Source of the DNA: Pegea sp. RAD2-039
Taxonomy: Eukaryota; Chordata; Thaliacea; Salpida; Salpidae
Length of the DNA: 64,000 nucleotides
Reading direction: 5' to 3'
NCBI GenBank assembly: GCA_034620365.1
Contig: JAQGEQ010000363.1
Span: forward strand, 62,001 to 126,000
How positions within the stretch are numbered: the stretch's first letter is position 1; every line of letters starts with the position of its first letter. The notes under the pieces were generated by a model, which made no database searches, was not told where the DNA came from, and saw only the letters and a list, made by a program, of their open reading frames with translations. Both the position numbers and the translations under genes were made by a program. Positions 23,467 to 37,239 of the stretch are shown here, piece by piece.

Positions 23467-26400
23467 ATGCTTTCAATACGACGATTTGGACGTTTGAAAT
23501 CAATCTCTGCTAGTCTGATCAGTAGTGAGTTTATTTTTAAAATATTGTTATTTTTTAAATAAAATTTTATAAAGTTTAACTTAGAGTTCTGATAAATTGT
23601 TCATTAATTTTACTACTTCGAATATATTCTATGTTTGTAAAACTTTAAATTTAATTTAAGTATTATAGCCTTAAAAGTTTTAGCTAAGTCTATAAAAACT
23701 TGTTTCGAGAAAGTAGTATCTATCAGAAGTTGTTTAAGTCACAAGCTTACTTTTAACTTACAAGACTTACAAAATTAACTTTAACACAAGGTTTGTAGAA
23801 ATATTACATAACTAATAGTTTATAATTTAGCTAAGTGTCAGTTTGAAAGATTCTTTCAAATAAATTGATGTAAGTTGTCGATAAAAGATTAAGAAACTTT
23901 TTGATTATTTGCTCACATACGGAGCTTTTTCTGATCCAGTAAATTAAAATTTATTGAAAGAAGACCCTATTTCGCGTTAAAAACACTTAAAATAGCGTTA
24001 GATCAAGACTCAAGTGGGTTGTACAAGTAATAGTTTTCGTCAAGAACAATTATAAGTTTTGAAAATGAAAAACTACATCTAGTGAACTTTGGGTTTAAGT
24101 TCAATGTCAAAAGTTTTATTGAATTCAACGATATAAACAACTGTGATATTCAAAGTCTGAAAACTTGAGTACAATTATCACCCAAATTTATAAACTATAA
24201 AATCGAACTCTTTTTCATATTTATTTTACGTATAATACTTGAAAATGTTTTAAAATTTTAAACTAATCGGAAAACGATAAAAACAGTTTTTTAAGATGTT
24301 TGTCATAGCAAATCATAAGAAGTCATATATCTCGAACTCTTTTTCTTCTATTTTTGTAAGAGTCATTAACAATCGATTAAGAGCATTAAATAACTAAATC
24401 AAAGATGGAAACAATTTTCAAGGCCATAAAAGCCACGTTGAAAAAGACTGAGTTTCAAAACAAGAAGTTTTTTGAAAAAAAAAGTTATTATAAGTTTATT
24501 ATGAAGTCGCCAAGTTGTTTTCGTTAAAAAAAAATTATTCTAATCTCCTTTTATTTTTATAAAACCATTTTTTCAGAACGATATCAGCAATCAATAAGTG
24601 TTCAAAAAAATCTCTATGAATACGAAGGACCATGTCTCCAAACCCCTGTACCTGGTCCTAATTCACTGGTAAATTGAAATATTCGATAAATTTTTCTAAC
24701 TTATTGCACTTAAATTCGTAAACATAAATCACGTGATCTACTTCAGTTTGAAGTTAATTCAGTTTTACTACTTTCATTTATCAAATCAAGACATATATTT
24801 TGTAAACTTTCTTCACAACTTGATAATGCCAATCAAGTTTGAAAGTGTTGTTGTCAAATACTCACAATTAATTCTCCTTACGAGTAGCTTGATTGTGGTT
24901 ATATTCACCTGTTGCAAATCAAACAATTTTAAACTCAGTTTATATTAAGCATTTAAAACTAAATGACTTTTTTGTTTGTTTCTGTGACCTGGATTTTAAG
25001 ATTTATTATATTTTTCAGCTACATAAAGATGAACTAAATGACGTTTTGGTGAGTTATATATTTTTGTATGATGCCATGGTATTTTTAATATAGTATTATA
25101 AACTTAACGAAGTATGTCTTAATTTGTCCTTTTTCAACTTATTATTGATAAATTTACTTTATTTTTTTATTACAAACAAGAAAGCAGAATTGAGTAAAAA
25201 AAACCAATCATGAAATTCAATTAAGCATTTATTAGTCATAATCTTGTGATAAGGCTGTAATAAAGCTAATTGAATAAATCATAAGTTAGTAATTGATATT
25301 TTTACACGTTTCAAGAACAGTTTCTAATTTATTAAATCTATTAAATCAAGTTAAAATCTTTAAAAGTCAACTGGAAATGTTTAAACAATTCACAGGCTTT
25401 ATGTAGCAGAAATTTATCCGGGTTTTTAATTATTAATTTCCTAATAAATATTTAACATCATGCAGAGTACCCTCCAAGTAACTTTGTATTGTGATTTTGA
25501 AAAAAGTTTTGGAAACTATTTGGTGGATGCAGACGGGAACGTGATTTTGGATCTGTTTCAACAAATCTCTTCTCTTCCACTTGGTATGATTTGTTTTATT
25601 CCATCAATTTCATTGACTGTCTTCCACAAAAATGGCTTAAAAATTATTTTAAACTTTACGAGAATATATTTTAATAAAAATAATGATTAATTGTAAACAT
25701 AAAATCTTTATTAATTTTCCCAAACTATGTTTATTTTTTATTATAAATCAGATTTTTGTCGAATATATTTTAAACCAAACTCACTGTTTCTAAACTTTTA
25801 TTGATTTGATTGCACCAATATATCACCTAGTTGCTTTTTCAGGTTACAACCATCCGTCCCATGTGCAACTTGCACAATCACCTGCTTTCCAGGTTTGTAG
25901 TTTATCAAATAAATTTCAAATAAATCTTTTTATCATTTTTTTCATTTTGAAATATTCCTTCTTCAGACATCAGCAATCAATCGCCCAGCTTTGGGAAACT
26001 TTCCTCCAAAAGATTTCAATGAGCTCATCCACTCATCTGTCCTGCAAGTATGTCCTCCTGGTCTTAGGAACGTTGCAACCATGGCTTGTGGGACAGCTGC
26101 TAACGAAAACGCATTTAAAGTTGCTTTTTTCTATCAAATGCAAAAATTAAGAGGCCAGTATGTCCCCGGACCTGGCTCTGAAGAGTTTGAGACTTGTATG
26201 GAGAATCAGGTGAGCTTTTTTGATTAAAAATATCGATTTATCAACTTGTGAATAATAACAATTTATTTACATCAGCTTCCTGGGACCCCTGAGCTATCAG
26301 TCCTCTCTTTTGATAGAGGATTCCATGGAAGGACACTTGCATCTTTGACTTGCTCTTACACAACTCCCATTCATAAGTTAGACGTTCCTGCCTTCCATTG

Positions 26401-28061
26401 GCCCAAAGCTCCATTCCCTCAATTACAGTACCCCCTGGAAGAGTATGAAAGAGAAAATGCGGCAGAAGAGGTGAATAAGTCTTTTGTTTATATTTTAAGT
26501 ATTTGCCAAGATAAAGAATTACAACAAACAAAAAATGACTAAAGAATATTCAATAAACTGAAGTCTTCTGTCAAAATAACAAAAATAATAGATTGTCTTG
26601 TCCACTGGGAATAGTAAACTCTCTTCAGCAAACCACTTTGCTGTTTTTTATTCATTTCTGTCATTACAACATCAATAAACGAAAAATTCTCCAATTGAAT
26701 AAAACATTATTGGCAATTATAGCTGGTTATTTCTAGCTTTTTCCCAACCTTAACTCTCTTAGCTAAGTCTTAGAATAGAAAAGAAAAATTAAAAACAATT
26801 GTTCAAGAATCTACAATGGTTTCAAATGAATTATTCATTAATAAGCACTTTAGTTTGTTTCGAAAACAAATGAATAATGTTTAAATGAACTTTAGTAAAA
26901 GTTACTTAAACAAACATCATTTGATTACCCTGTTTGGTTTCTAGGCAAGATGCTTAGAAGAAACTGAAAATATCATTGAAGAATGGAAACAAAAGAAGCC
27001 TGTCGCTGCATTGATCATTGAACCTATCCAAGCAGAAGGTGGCGATCGGCTTGCAAGCAAACAGTTCTTCCAAAAGCTTCGAAGAATCGCTACAAAAGTT
27101 CGTTAAGAAATATTTTCTAGAGTAGAGAGAGATTCCTGAAACTTCTCTCACTTCTATTTTTCATAGAAGAGTCAATTAGAAAAAATAATTGCCAAAAGAA
27201 CTCAACAAATTAAATATCGATACTTTCTCAAAACTTTCTTTTGTAAACTTTAGTTAATTATCCAATTAAACTTCAGCATGACATCGTCTTCATCTGTGAC
27301 GAGGTCCAAGCTGGAGTCGGAATAACTGGCCGCTGGTGGGCTCATGAACATTGGGAGCTGGACACTCCTCCAGATATTGTCACATTCGCTAAGAAGATGT
27401 CGACCGGAGGCTTCTATTACAGTGACAAGATGAAGTGGACTCAAGTAAGAAGCTTTTTAGAGTTTGAAGCTAGCAAAATTTGATCTTGTTCTTATGTGAA
27501 GGCTTATCGTATCTTTAATACATGGATGGGAGATCCAATCCGATTAAGCTTCCTCAAAGAAACCGTGAAAGTGATCAAGGAAGAAGGTTTAGTTGAGCAA
27601 GCAGAGCAAGTTGGCACGTGTCTTAAATCCAATCTCGACCAAATGATTAATAAATATCCCGGTGTTGTTTCAAACTCACGAGGATTGGGAATTATGTGTG
27701 CAATTGATGTAAAAGACACAGAAACGCGCGACAAAGTTAGAGCCTCTATGATGAATAAAGGTAAGAGAATTCTTGCTTTCAATCTCATGCTTTTGATACA
27801 ATATTTTGTTGTTATGTAAGTTCAAAGTATCATAAAACTTCAAATATCATGTGATTGACTGTCACTTAACTAATCAACATTATAACAATTGAAGCGTAAC
27901 CTAATAATACCGTGACTTAACCAATCAAAATGTTTTTAGGCGTTTTAATCGGGCAATGTGGTCCTAATTCCCTTCGGCTACGCCCAAGTTTGCTTCTGAA
28001 CAATCATCACATCGAGATTTTTAGTGATACTTTAGAAGCAGTTATTCGGGAAAACAACTAA
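23467..28061 (+). CDS. ABAT: 4-aminobutyrate aminotransferase, mitochondrial
   Basis: PLP-dependent transaminase of the mitochondrial matrix that passes the GABA amino group to 2-oxoglutarate, giving succinate semialdehyde and glutamate. Exons: 23467-23524, 24577-24668, 25019-25048, 25466-25583, 25843-25892, 25967-26209, 26276-26470, 26945-27097, 27277-27444, 27502-27760, 27940-28061; 495 residues (human 500). The N-terminus is Arg/Ser-rich as in a mitochondrial presequence ([17 protein letters not shown]). Landmarks are [11 protein letters not shown], the phosphate loop [15 protein letters not shown] (Arg216 for the substrate carboxylate), the PLP pair in CDEVQ (Asp321, Gln324) and the Schiff-base lysine in FAKKMSTGG (Lys353), then [10 protein letters not shown]. 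In mammalian GABA-T the loop reads CGSCSNENA and its two cysteines bind a 2Fe-2S cluster; here the second is Ala160. The exon 8 donor is weak (GTTCGT). Confidence 0.95.
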
Positions 28062-31000
28062 ACTACTTCTAACGTCATAACATAGAGATAAAACGTTTTG
28101 GCTCAGTTTGTGATTAATATTTATTAAATTTCAAATTGTTTTCTGTTTATAGTTTTTCTGAATGAATTTCAATTATCTTTACAATCTCTGAACAATCGTT
28201 AAATTCTTTCTATTTTTTCTATTTTCTTTTGTTTTTTCGACCATTTAATGTATTGATGAACTGTTGACCGTTTTTAGATCTATTTCTTTTGGTAAAATTG
28301 GTCATTTTAGCTAAGGCTGCAAAATCTCTTAATCACGTTTACTGTCAGCATTCCTTTTATGCATCGTAATAATTTTCTAATTTTATTTTTCAAAACGTTA
28401 TTACCACAAATTTACTTTTTTTTCAAAATGGCAATTTGCTTGTAAATTTTCTTGTTTTAAAATAATTCTTGCAAATAATAAATTTAAGATTCACAAAAAA
28501 AGCAGAGTGTGACAAGCTGCCAAATTTATAATTCATTTTATAATCTATTTATAACTTAATTGAAAGATTTGAAATGATTAAAAACAAAAAATCTCTTTTA
28601 AATAAAATTATAATATTTTGATGCAAGCAAAAATATAGGGTCAAGAATAAGCATTTAAAGCTTTAAATTATTGCTATAAATCATAATTACTAAATTTAAA
28701 CAAAACAAGAGAAAGAAAGATCTTACTTGTGGACAGAGATGAAGTTAGTTTATCGAAATAAGGAAAAGTCCCAGGAAACTACAATATGTTGCAAAATACA
28801 TTTTTTGCAGTAACCTTACAACAACCGCAAACTTCCACCAGTCAACCGGTTTTAACAAGCTATGACATGAACCGACTGGGTTTTTTAAAGTACATATAGA
28901 ACTTTTAGGAGAAACTATTTTTGAAATCTATAAAATTGATTACTATATTTTAACGTTAAAAGTATTGGGAAAATTTGTGCAACTTTCATTACAATAATCA
29001 ATAATTGATTGAAATTTAAACTTTTAATTTTATTTTTTCAGAACATTTTGTTACTGATTTTGATTACTATCAGTTTGTCATTTATGTAATTAATTTTTCT
29101 ATCACGAAGCTTTATAAGCTCCAACAATTATACTTCATTTAAAACCTTAAATAAAAATTTAATCAATTTTTAGCTGTTAGAAATAATTATATTGAAAGAT
29201 TAATCATGTAAATTTTTATCAAATTGTTTGAAAGTAAGCCATTGTATTTATCAAAAATAATTCCAAGAATGTTAAAATTTACGCTATTTTCTTCTAACAA
29301 ACGAACTAATGAAGTAATTTAGGAATTCAGTTAATTCCTTTATTTTACATCCAACAAATTCTAAAGTTTAATAATCTTCTATTTTTATAAGAGCTATCTA
29401 TAAATCAAAACTGTTCATTCATCATAATCTCTCTTTTTTAGGAATGTAGATAAACTAAATTGAAAGTAATAAAAGTGTCACTCCCTTTTAATTTCTAAGA
29501 TGCTAAACTCTTTTTTCACAAAGAGACGTTTTTATTGACAATACAATTATTTAGAATTCTCAAATTTTTGTCAGGAAAAAAAATTCAAAAATTCAAAAAA
29601 TAAATAAATAAATGACTTTAATTGTTATTAGCAGAAGCTATGCTTAATTTCGTTTAGAAATAATCAAATTTTTTAAACCATTTTTAACAACTTTTTTTAG
29701 AAGTTTGTACAAAAAGAAGGTGCTTTGGGATAATTAGATACTCTGGATAATTAAAAACAAGTATGTAGCTAAAGGTATAAAATCATTTTACTGATATATT
29801 GGTAATATTCTCAGGTTGAATATAGAGAATTAAAAAATAAATTTAGAACAAAATTTAAACAAGCAGTTTTGATAATTGTAGTTTATACAAATGGGAAATT
29901 TACAATAAATTTACAAAGTGATAAATTTTTGAACAACTTTTAAGATGTTAAAGTTTTGCTTTGACTAATAAAGCATTTTTAAAGTAGTTTAAGAAATCAC
30001 TCCTTAATGAAGTCTTAACCAAAACATTATTTTAAATACTGAAAAATAATTCTAAAAAATCTTTTGACAGTAAACTTGTAGTACTCACTGTTTAATTATA
30101 TCATAATTTAAAAACTAAATTGCTACTATTTAAAAATATTAGCTTAAACACCATTCTTAAGAAAAGTAAAAAAAAATTCCTTACCTACTTTTTGAAATAC
30201 AAGAAACAACACTCCTCAAAAAAAGCTTAAACAGATTAAATATTCACTCAAAACTACACATCCTAAATAAGTTGAGTATAAGTTACTAAAACAGCTGGTT
30301 TTTCTTGAAAGTAAATTTTATTTCTCCTTGGGGTCAATTTTCTGTCTAAACTGCTTTTGTGGGGGTTTGTTGTAATCTAATCATGAATTTTTTATTCTAT
30401 GAAAATTGAATTATAGCTGACCTGACCACTTTTGTATAAGTTATCAAATCATTACTTTATGTTCTTTTACAAAAAGATGAAAAATACTTCTTGAAAACTT
30501 TGAATGTACAAGTTTCTAAAAAAATTTGCCAATTAAGATTTTAATAAGGTACTCTATAAAAAATATAAATAAATGTCCATTTTTGAGATGTTCAATATTG
30601 AAACATGGAACAAATTTACTTAAATGTGTCCAAAAACTGTTCAAAATAAGCTGAAGTTTAAAAAACTGTAAAATGAAATAACCAGATTTATTTAAAAATA
30701 CGTTGTACAAGAAAAATTTTGTGACAAAGTTAGAACTCCATTAAAAGCAGCTTAAAAGTCTATCACTAAATTATTGAAAGCTTAGATCTCAATATTTAGT
30801 AACAAAGTTATCATGTTATAACTTTTATTACAGGATACTCAACCAGCTGTTCTCAAAATGTACTATAAACACATCTTCTGGTATTTTAGATGAACAATTT
30901 TGCCGCAGCAAGAATTTATTGTTCACTTATCATTTATTCATGACTAACTTTAAATAAATTATCCTCGCAATGAAAACTACTATTTAGATAAAGGTTTTCA

Positions 31001-31473
31001 ATGATGAGCTGGAGTTGTAGTGTTATCTTGTAGCAGTGAATCTTAGTGCAAAAATCTAGTCTTGATTTCATGTTTAGATGTTAATGATATCACTTAGATT
31101 TTTTGTGTACTTTTCTAATTTGGAGCATTTTCAATTTATTAAGCATCTTTAATCGATTTTATTTCTTTATATTGATAAATAGAAAACTAAAAAGTAAAGA
31201 ATTAATTTATTCGGTTTTTGAGAAGCAAACATTTTTACAAAAAATTTTATTTTTTTATTGCTCATTTATTTTGATAAATTTTTAACTTCAAATTTTTATA
31301 AAAGTTGATTAATTATAGGTATACAAAAAACTAATGATATTTAGTAGATAAAGTCGATTAAACTATCAGTAATATTTAACTGATTTAAGCGATACTGCTA
31401 CATTTTTATGTTTTTTGAAAAGATAACTTTTAAATTTATTTATTTTCATTAAAATTTAACCCATTTGTTTTAG
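28062..31473. other. Gene-poor AT-rich stretch
   Basis: 3' flank of the GABA transaminase and upstream DNA of the Ly6 gene. No exon, RNA gene or repeat family recognised on either strand. Confidence 0.4.
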
Positions 31474-31510
31474 AAGGAGTGAAAACTATCATCACTAGTA
31501 ATTGGTTAAA

Positions 31511-34500
31511 ATGATAATTTTGTTTGTTCCTACTTGGACGTTCTTTCTTATCAGCTTATTTTTTACACAATCAAGTAGTCTCAAATGTTGGGAGTGTCAT
31601 TCTGCGGGTAGTTTACATCTTTGTCAAAGAATTGGAGTTGAAGTTAAATGTTCACGAGATCAGGTTTGAGATTGTTTAGATAAAAATAATCTTGTTGATA
31701 AGTTTTATATATACTATATCTAAAACTCAGATTTCTTTGCAGCTTATATATTCTATTTAGATCAAGCAGTGAAAATAAAAACTATATTTATTAACACAAA
31801 ATTTGGATAATAAGTTACCTTATAATAAAACCAAAATGCCCCAAAAGTGTTCTGTTCTTTGTATCAAATCATTCTTTTAAATATTTTTGAAATAGCTTGA
31901 TGATAAAAGACGACTTTGATATTTTTATCAATTTTTAAAAACATTTATATTTAAAAAGTTGTTAAAACATCTTAACATCTGACTATAATCCTAACTCTTT
32001 TTGAGATCTATACAAAATTAGCTTCTGAATAATGATAAGAATTTCACCTAAATAGTGTTTAATAAATAAAAAATGATTACCAAACTTTTAAGCCAGAGAT
32101 CACAAAAGATTAGTCTCTTTTGCTTTGGCTTAAGGTATTTCCGGTGAACCGAATGAACCTAGCTTAGTGATTTTCCTTGAACTTAGAATGAACCACTTAT
32201 TGCAGTTTAAAGTTATAAGCAAATATATTTCCAAAGTTAAATAAAAAAGGTTTATTGTTTTAAAAAGTATCTTGTTAATATAAATGATTTTCAAACTGAC
32301 AAGTTAGTATCAGTGAACAAACTTATATGTAGAGTATCATAATATCATCAAAGAATTGTTTAAGTAAATGGTTGCTTAAATTCGAATCATAATTTTGTTT
32401 CATCAATTACATAGGTTCTTATATTATTTTTAGCAAAAGATTAATACAAATCTTTATTGTTTTATTTATCAGTTAGGTAGTCTACTTTAATAACTAAAGT
32501 TTAATTAAGTTTACGTAAACAAAACCTGGTCAAATGTATTCATCATGTAATAAAGTTACAAAAGTTAATTAAAACTTTAGTTTAAATTAGTTTCTTAAAG
32601 TCATCTTTGCAAAATCTTAAATTAACCCTCATAAGTACAGAAACTTTTGATAATAAATTATTTAAAACTAACTGGTAAAATCTGTACGATGAACAATTTT
32701 TCTAATACATTTATAAACTGGTTGATTGAACATCAGAAAAGCCAAAATTTTATAATAATAAAACACTAAAATAGGTTTCAATCAATAAAGTCAAATACTA
32801 GCAATCAGTTGATTATATTTGAAAAGACCAAGAATTGTAATAATCTTTTAAATTTTTGTTTTTGTCAATACATTGGTGAACATAACCTATTGTAAACTGG
32901 CTTTTCTATGGGCTAGTTGAAATTCTTTGCAAAGTAGGATAGAAGCTAGTTTTAATTTAATCTTTTTAAACATAAACTCTTTAAAACCACATCGTAGTTC
33001 AGACAAAATATGATTCATAAACATCCTGTTTGCACAAAATTATTTTCATGAAATTGAGGGTATCAAGTCTGTAGTGAACAATTCTCACCAAAACTGTCAT
33101 TAAACCTTAAAGCAATAAATGGTAGTCTTAAGGATCATGTATAGTAAGTTTGAAACAATCAACTACAAACTTATATAAATATTCTAATTTTTTTAAATAT
33201 AATTATGTATATATTAAATATTTTTAATATATATAATATACATTTATATATATATCTTTAATACAAAAATAATAACAGTTCAATTACAATAAATTAATGC
33301 TGATAAAACATCAAACAAGAAGACAGTCCCTAAAACAAGCTTTCAATTGTAACTTACTTTAAAAATATATTTAATAAAAAAACTATTATTTATTAGCTTA
33401 TAACACTTACTATAAGCTTAGCATTTTTTTATAAAGCACAATTATATGAATTTCTCATAGATTTTTCAAAAAGAATATTTTTAAACTTTTCTAGTTATAC
33501 GTTAAATATTAATGAAGTTAATCGAAAATTCGTTTGTGGTTTCTACAAGTTTATTTAAGGCTTGCTCTCAGCTTTTTAAATAATTTATTATCACCTCATA
33601 AGTTATGTTGAAAACAGAAGACAATTGCTGATAAATGATATTTTACCGTTTAACTATAAACTATTCTTTCTTGTTTAAAATTAATATTTGTTCTTCTCAC
33701 TTTAGATGCATCTATGTCTTTGTAATTTGCATAAGTTTACTTTTAAGTTTGAATTATTGAAATTGTATTTTGATTAGTGATGGTTTTTCAAAATATCTAT
33801 ACAGCTAGCATTTTACAACTTTTATGCGTCAACTTTAAAGGTTTCTAAATAATTTGATACTAGTTTTTAATGCTTACAGCTTAGTGGTTTATATAAGAGC
33901 AAATTATTCTTTATGTTTAATGATAAAAACTGATCATCAGTAAATTATACGTTGCATATTTCTGAAATATTTATGGCTTTAATTATAAAAGTATCTAAAG
34001 TCTTAAACTTAAAAAATCTTACTTTTTACAAAAAGCATCGTTTTAGTTTGTACATAACAAATACAAATACATTCAATTACATACACACATACATTACATT
34101 GAAACACACATACATACATTCAATTGATTTTTCACTTTTCAAAAAACTGGTTTAGTTAATACGTTGTGTGACAAATAATTAATTTGTTAGAAATCACTTG
34201 CGTAACCGTCATACACTCAGAAACAACAATTGATTTTCTAAAAGTCATTCATTAGATATATTTGTATTAAGCTTTTATGACAGTAAACATGTTCTGAAAA
34301 TAGTATGAGACTGACAAATGTTTAAACATTAATTAAATTACTTTATTTTAGCAATTCTAAAAAATAAAATAGTTTTTAGCAATACAGAATTTGTTAATTT
34401 TCAAAATGACAAATAACATAGCTTCTGAAATACCGAAATCAAAATTCTTAAAAATGTCATTTCTACTTTTTTAGCAAGAATTAAAAGTCTTTATAAAAAG

Positions 34501-35388
34501 ATACAAAAGATGTTTGAATCATCTGTTGTAGAAGCTCATTTAGTAGTTGATTGAAACTCATTTTAATCTTACAATTGTAAACGAGAAAATTTAGAACTGT
34601 TAAATAAATCATAAGTTAAAGTGAGATTTATTTAAAATAAACTTGGAAATACAGATTATATGCCTATTAAATTTATTGAGAAGTTTGTTCTGCTTTTACT
34701 ATAGGTATGTATGACTGAAGTTCGTGAAGAAAACAAACAAACGTTTATACATCAAAGCTGTAAGCAATTTTATGCTTGTCTTAGACAACAAGAAATTGGA
34801 AAAAACAATTGCAAGACATATAAGTGAGTTTAGGTTTGTTGTTACTAAAAGAGTGTTGCTTATAGATAAATAAAGAATTGTTTAAATATATTAGTTTATA
34901 CAAAGTTTGATCGATTTTGAAATATTGTTCACATAGTAAATAACTCTCTAAATAAATTAGTTTTTGAACTTTTTTCTAAAATTAAAATTGCTAAAAGATT
35001 TAGAGGTTTAAGTTTTAAAGGAAAACTAATGACTAAATTATCAAGTGTAGATGATCTGTAAGATTTAATGACCTTTTATTCAAAGTAGAAAACTTACAAA
35101 TGAAAAATAATATTTTAAAAATAAGTAAACAAGTCGTACTTTAGTTACTTTAGTAATTCTTTTCTAAATTATTTTTCAAGTATTGGACTTGAACTTAGTC
35201 TTTGTTATTCTTGTTGTTGGAATAAAGATTTTTGTAATCGAGATCCTGTCATGGCGACAACAGCTATCGGACCATTGACAGTAACAGAACGTACTGAACA
35301 AATTACCACTACAACTAATTTACAAGAAACTTCAGAAGCAACAAAAAGCTCAGCAGTTGTTGGTGGACTACTAATACTTAATTTCTAA
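31511..35388 (+). CDS. Ly6/uPAR-type three-finger protein
   Basis: Small secreted or membrane-anchored cysteine-rich protein, 159 residues. Exons: 31511-31663, 34705-34823, 35181-35388. Residues 1-24 form a signal peptide. The mature part begins LKCWECHSAG, the classic C-x2-C start of Ly6 domains, with further cysteines at 38, 47, 53, 70, 76, 87, 99, 102, 103 and 109, and ends with DFCN, the C-N signature of the fold. A Thr-rich stalk follows (TERTEQITTTTNLQ), then a short hydrophobic end (SSAVVGGLLILNF), which could be a weak GPI-anchor signal. The first intron is about 3 kb, unusually long here, and contains no gene that I can see. The family includes channel and receptor modulators (quiver/sleepless, CD59-like); the specific role is unknown. 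Confidence 0.82.
33185..33265. repeat. AT-rich simple sequence in Ly6 intron 1
   Basis: Nearly pure A/T with TATATA blocks, within the 3 kb intron. Confidence 0.6.
34049..34120 (+). repeat. ACAT-type microsatellite in Ly6 intron 1
   Basis: Imperfect run of ACAT/ACAC units (ACATACACACATACATT and similar) just before exon 2 of the Ly6 gene. The open frame over it (33952-34155) is an artefact of the repeat. Confidence 0.7.
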
Positions 35389-37220
35389 TTTAACCTCTGA
35401 ATTTAGTAAATGTTTTCTTGCATGAATCAAAAATATGTTGTATTATTATAGATTAATTTGTTAGCAACACTTTTTTAAAGTAACTTTTAATTATAAAACA
35501 AATTTAAGAAAGCTATTTCGTTAATTGTGATGTATCTGTCAAACTTTCAAGACTATTATAAGATTAGTTGAAGCAAGTTTTTCTAAAAATAACAACAATT
35601 TAAAAGCTTCATAAACAAGATCGAGGAAATGAAAATTAAGAATTTCTTTGATAGCAAAAATATAAGTAATTAAAAGTAGCTTTAATAACATAAGAAAAAA
35701 TTGATTAAAAAGTCTTTGATAAATAAAAAAAGGAGTATATGAAAAAATCCTAAAGCTTTCACCAATTAAATGCAATTTTCTGAAAAGCATATATATAAGC
35801 AAAATTCTTATATAGTACTTTAAATACATCTTAAATAACGTACAACTACATATTTCGGATCTTTGATCTTTGAGTCTTCGATTTTAATCTGTTGTAGTTA
35901 ATTTCGTATTTTATCTCGCGCTGAAGCACAACATAGAATCACCATAGATTGTGAAGTAAGTAACAAACAATACAGTGTTATATCTTTCATATATTAACTA
36001 AAATTTCTGTTTAAATAGCATGTTTGATTAAATCTAGTGTTATACTTTTCTTAATAAAAATTTAAGCATCCAAATTATGCTCTAATACCGGTTCTACAAA
36101 CTTAATAGAAGATTACGGCAAATTAGAGACCTTCATGAAAAATGTATGTATAAAGGTCTTTTCAGCGATAATGATTTTTTAAGATTTAAATTGAACTCCT
36201 ATAATCACATTATGGATTGCTTGACAACAGAAATCAATTAAAAATAAATAATATACAATTGAAAGTAACTTTTAAGTAAACAGATATAAATATAAGATGA
36301 GTAATAATAACGGAAGATTTAATTTGAATTTTTTTCTTTTTATATCTGCAACAATTATTAAGATCTATATCAATGAATACTAACAGTATTGTATTACTTG
36401 TCTGATCTTTACTTAAAAAAGTTTCAAAAGTTTTTGATTTTTCATCAAGCGAAATTAACAACTTAAATAGCAAACAAGTTTTGTTGTAAGTAATTAACAG
36501 CTTTTTTCGTTATAGAATAAATGTGCAATTTTAGATATGATATAATCTTAAATTTACTGTAACTATAATATCATTCAGTTTTTTTATTAAAAAGCTTAAT
36601 CAATAAAAACCCATTTTTACTTTATATCGAATATTAGTGTACACTTTTATACATAACAAAGAGTAAAAAGAACAACTTTGAATTGAAAACAGTTTGATTT
36701 TGCAGTTTTATTTCAGCTGCCTTATTTTAGTAAAATATAATGACACAAGCTTTAAATCTAAACATATTTAAGAATACTTGTCATTTTATATCATTCTTTT
36801 TGCTTTATAAATATTTTTATTTCAAAACCAAATGGTTTAGTTTAGTGTCTGTCTTTATCACAAAGTTATTTTTATTTTAACATCATTTGCCTACTAGGTT
36901 ATTAAATAGACATTTTTATTTGACTTTCAATGAGGTTAACGTAAAATTTAATTTGTTATTATTTACTAATTAAAAAGAATTGATTTGTAAGTTTTTGATA
37001 ACAACAATAATTTGAATTAACTTTTCAAGTTTAGATCACCTAATAAATTGATTATGTTACAAAGTCAACTTTAATTTGTTAATTTAACTAATTTTATTTA
37101 ATCTTTAATTGTGATGTATATTTTAACTTATTTTTACCTCAATGTGTTTTATTACATTTATTTAAACTTTAAAATAAGATAACAATCTAAGAAAGTTATT
37201 TTTTATATTTTTTTACATAG
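35389..37220. other. Intergenic region before TRAPPC2
   Basis: Mostly AT-rich non-coding DNA. One short open stretch with acceptor and donor at its ends lies at 36067-36143 but cannot be joined to anything. Confidence 0.35.
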
Positions 37221-37239
37221 TTCTTTTTTATAAAGCAAA

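Noticed and set aside
24733-25093. Open frames within GABA-T intron 2
   Set aside because: They overlap the true 30-nt exon at 25019-25048 in other frames and have intron-like composition.
35539-35829. 96-codon minus-strand frame
   Set aside because: Leu/Ile/Lys/Phe-rich as expected from AT-rich DNA; no domain or splice signals.
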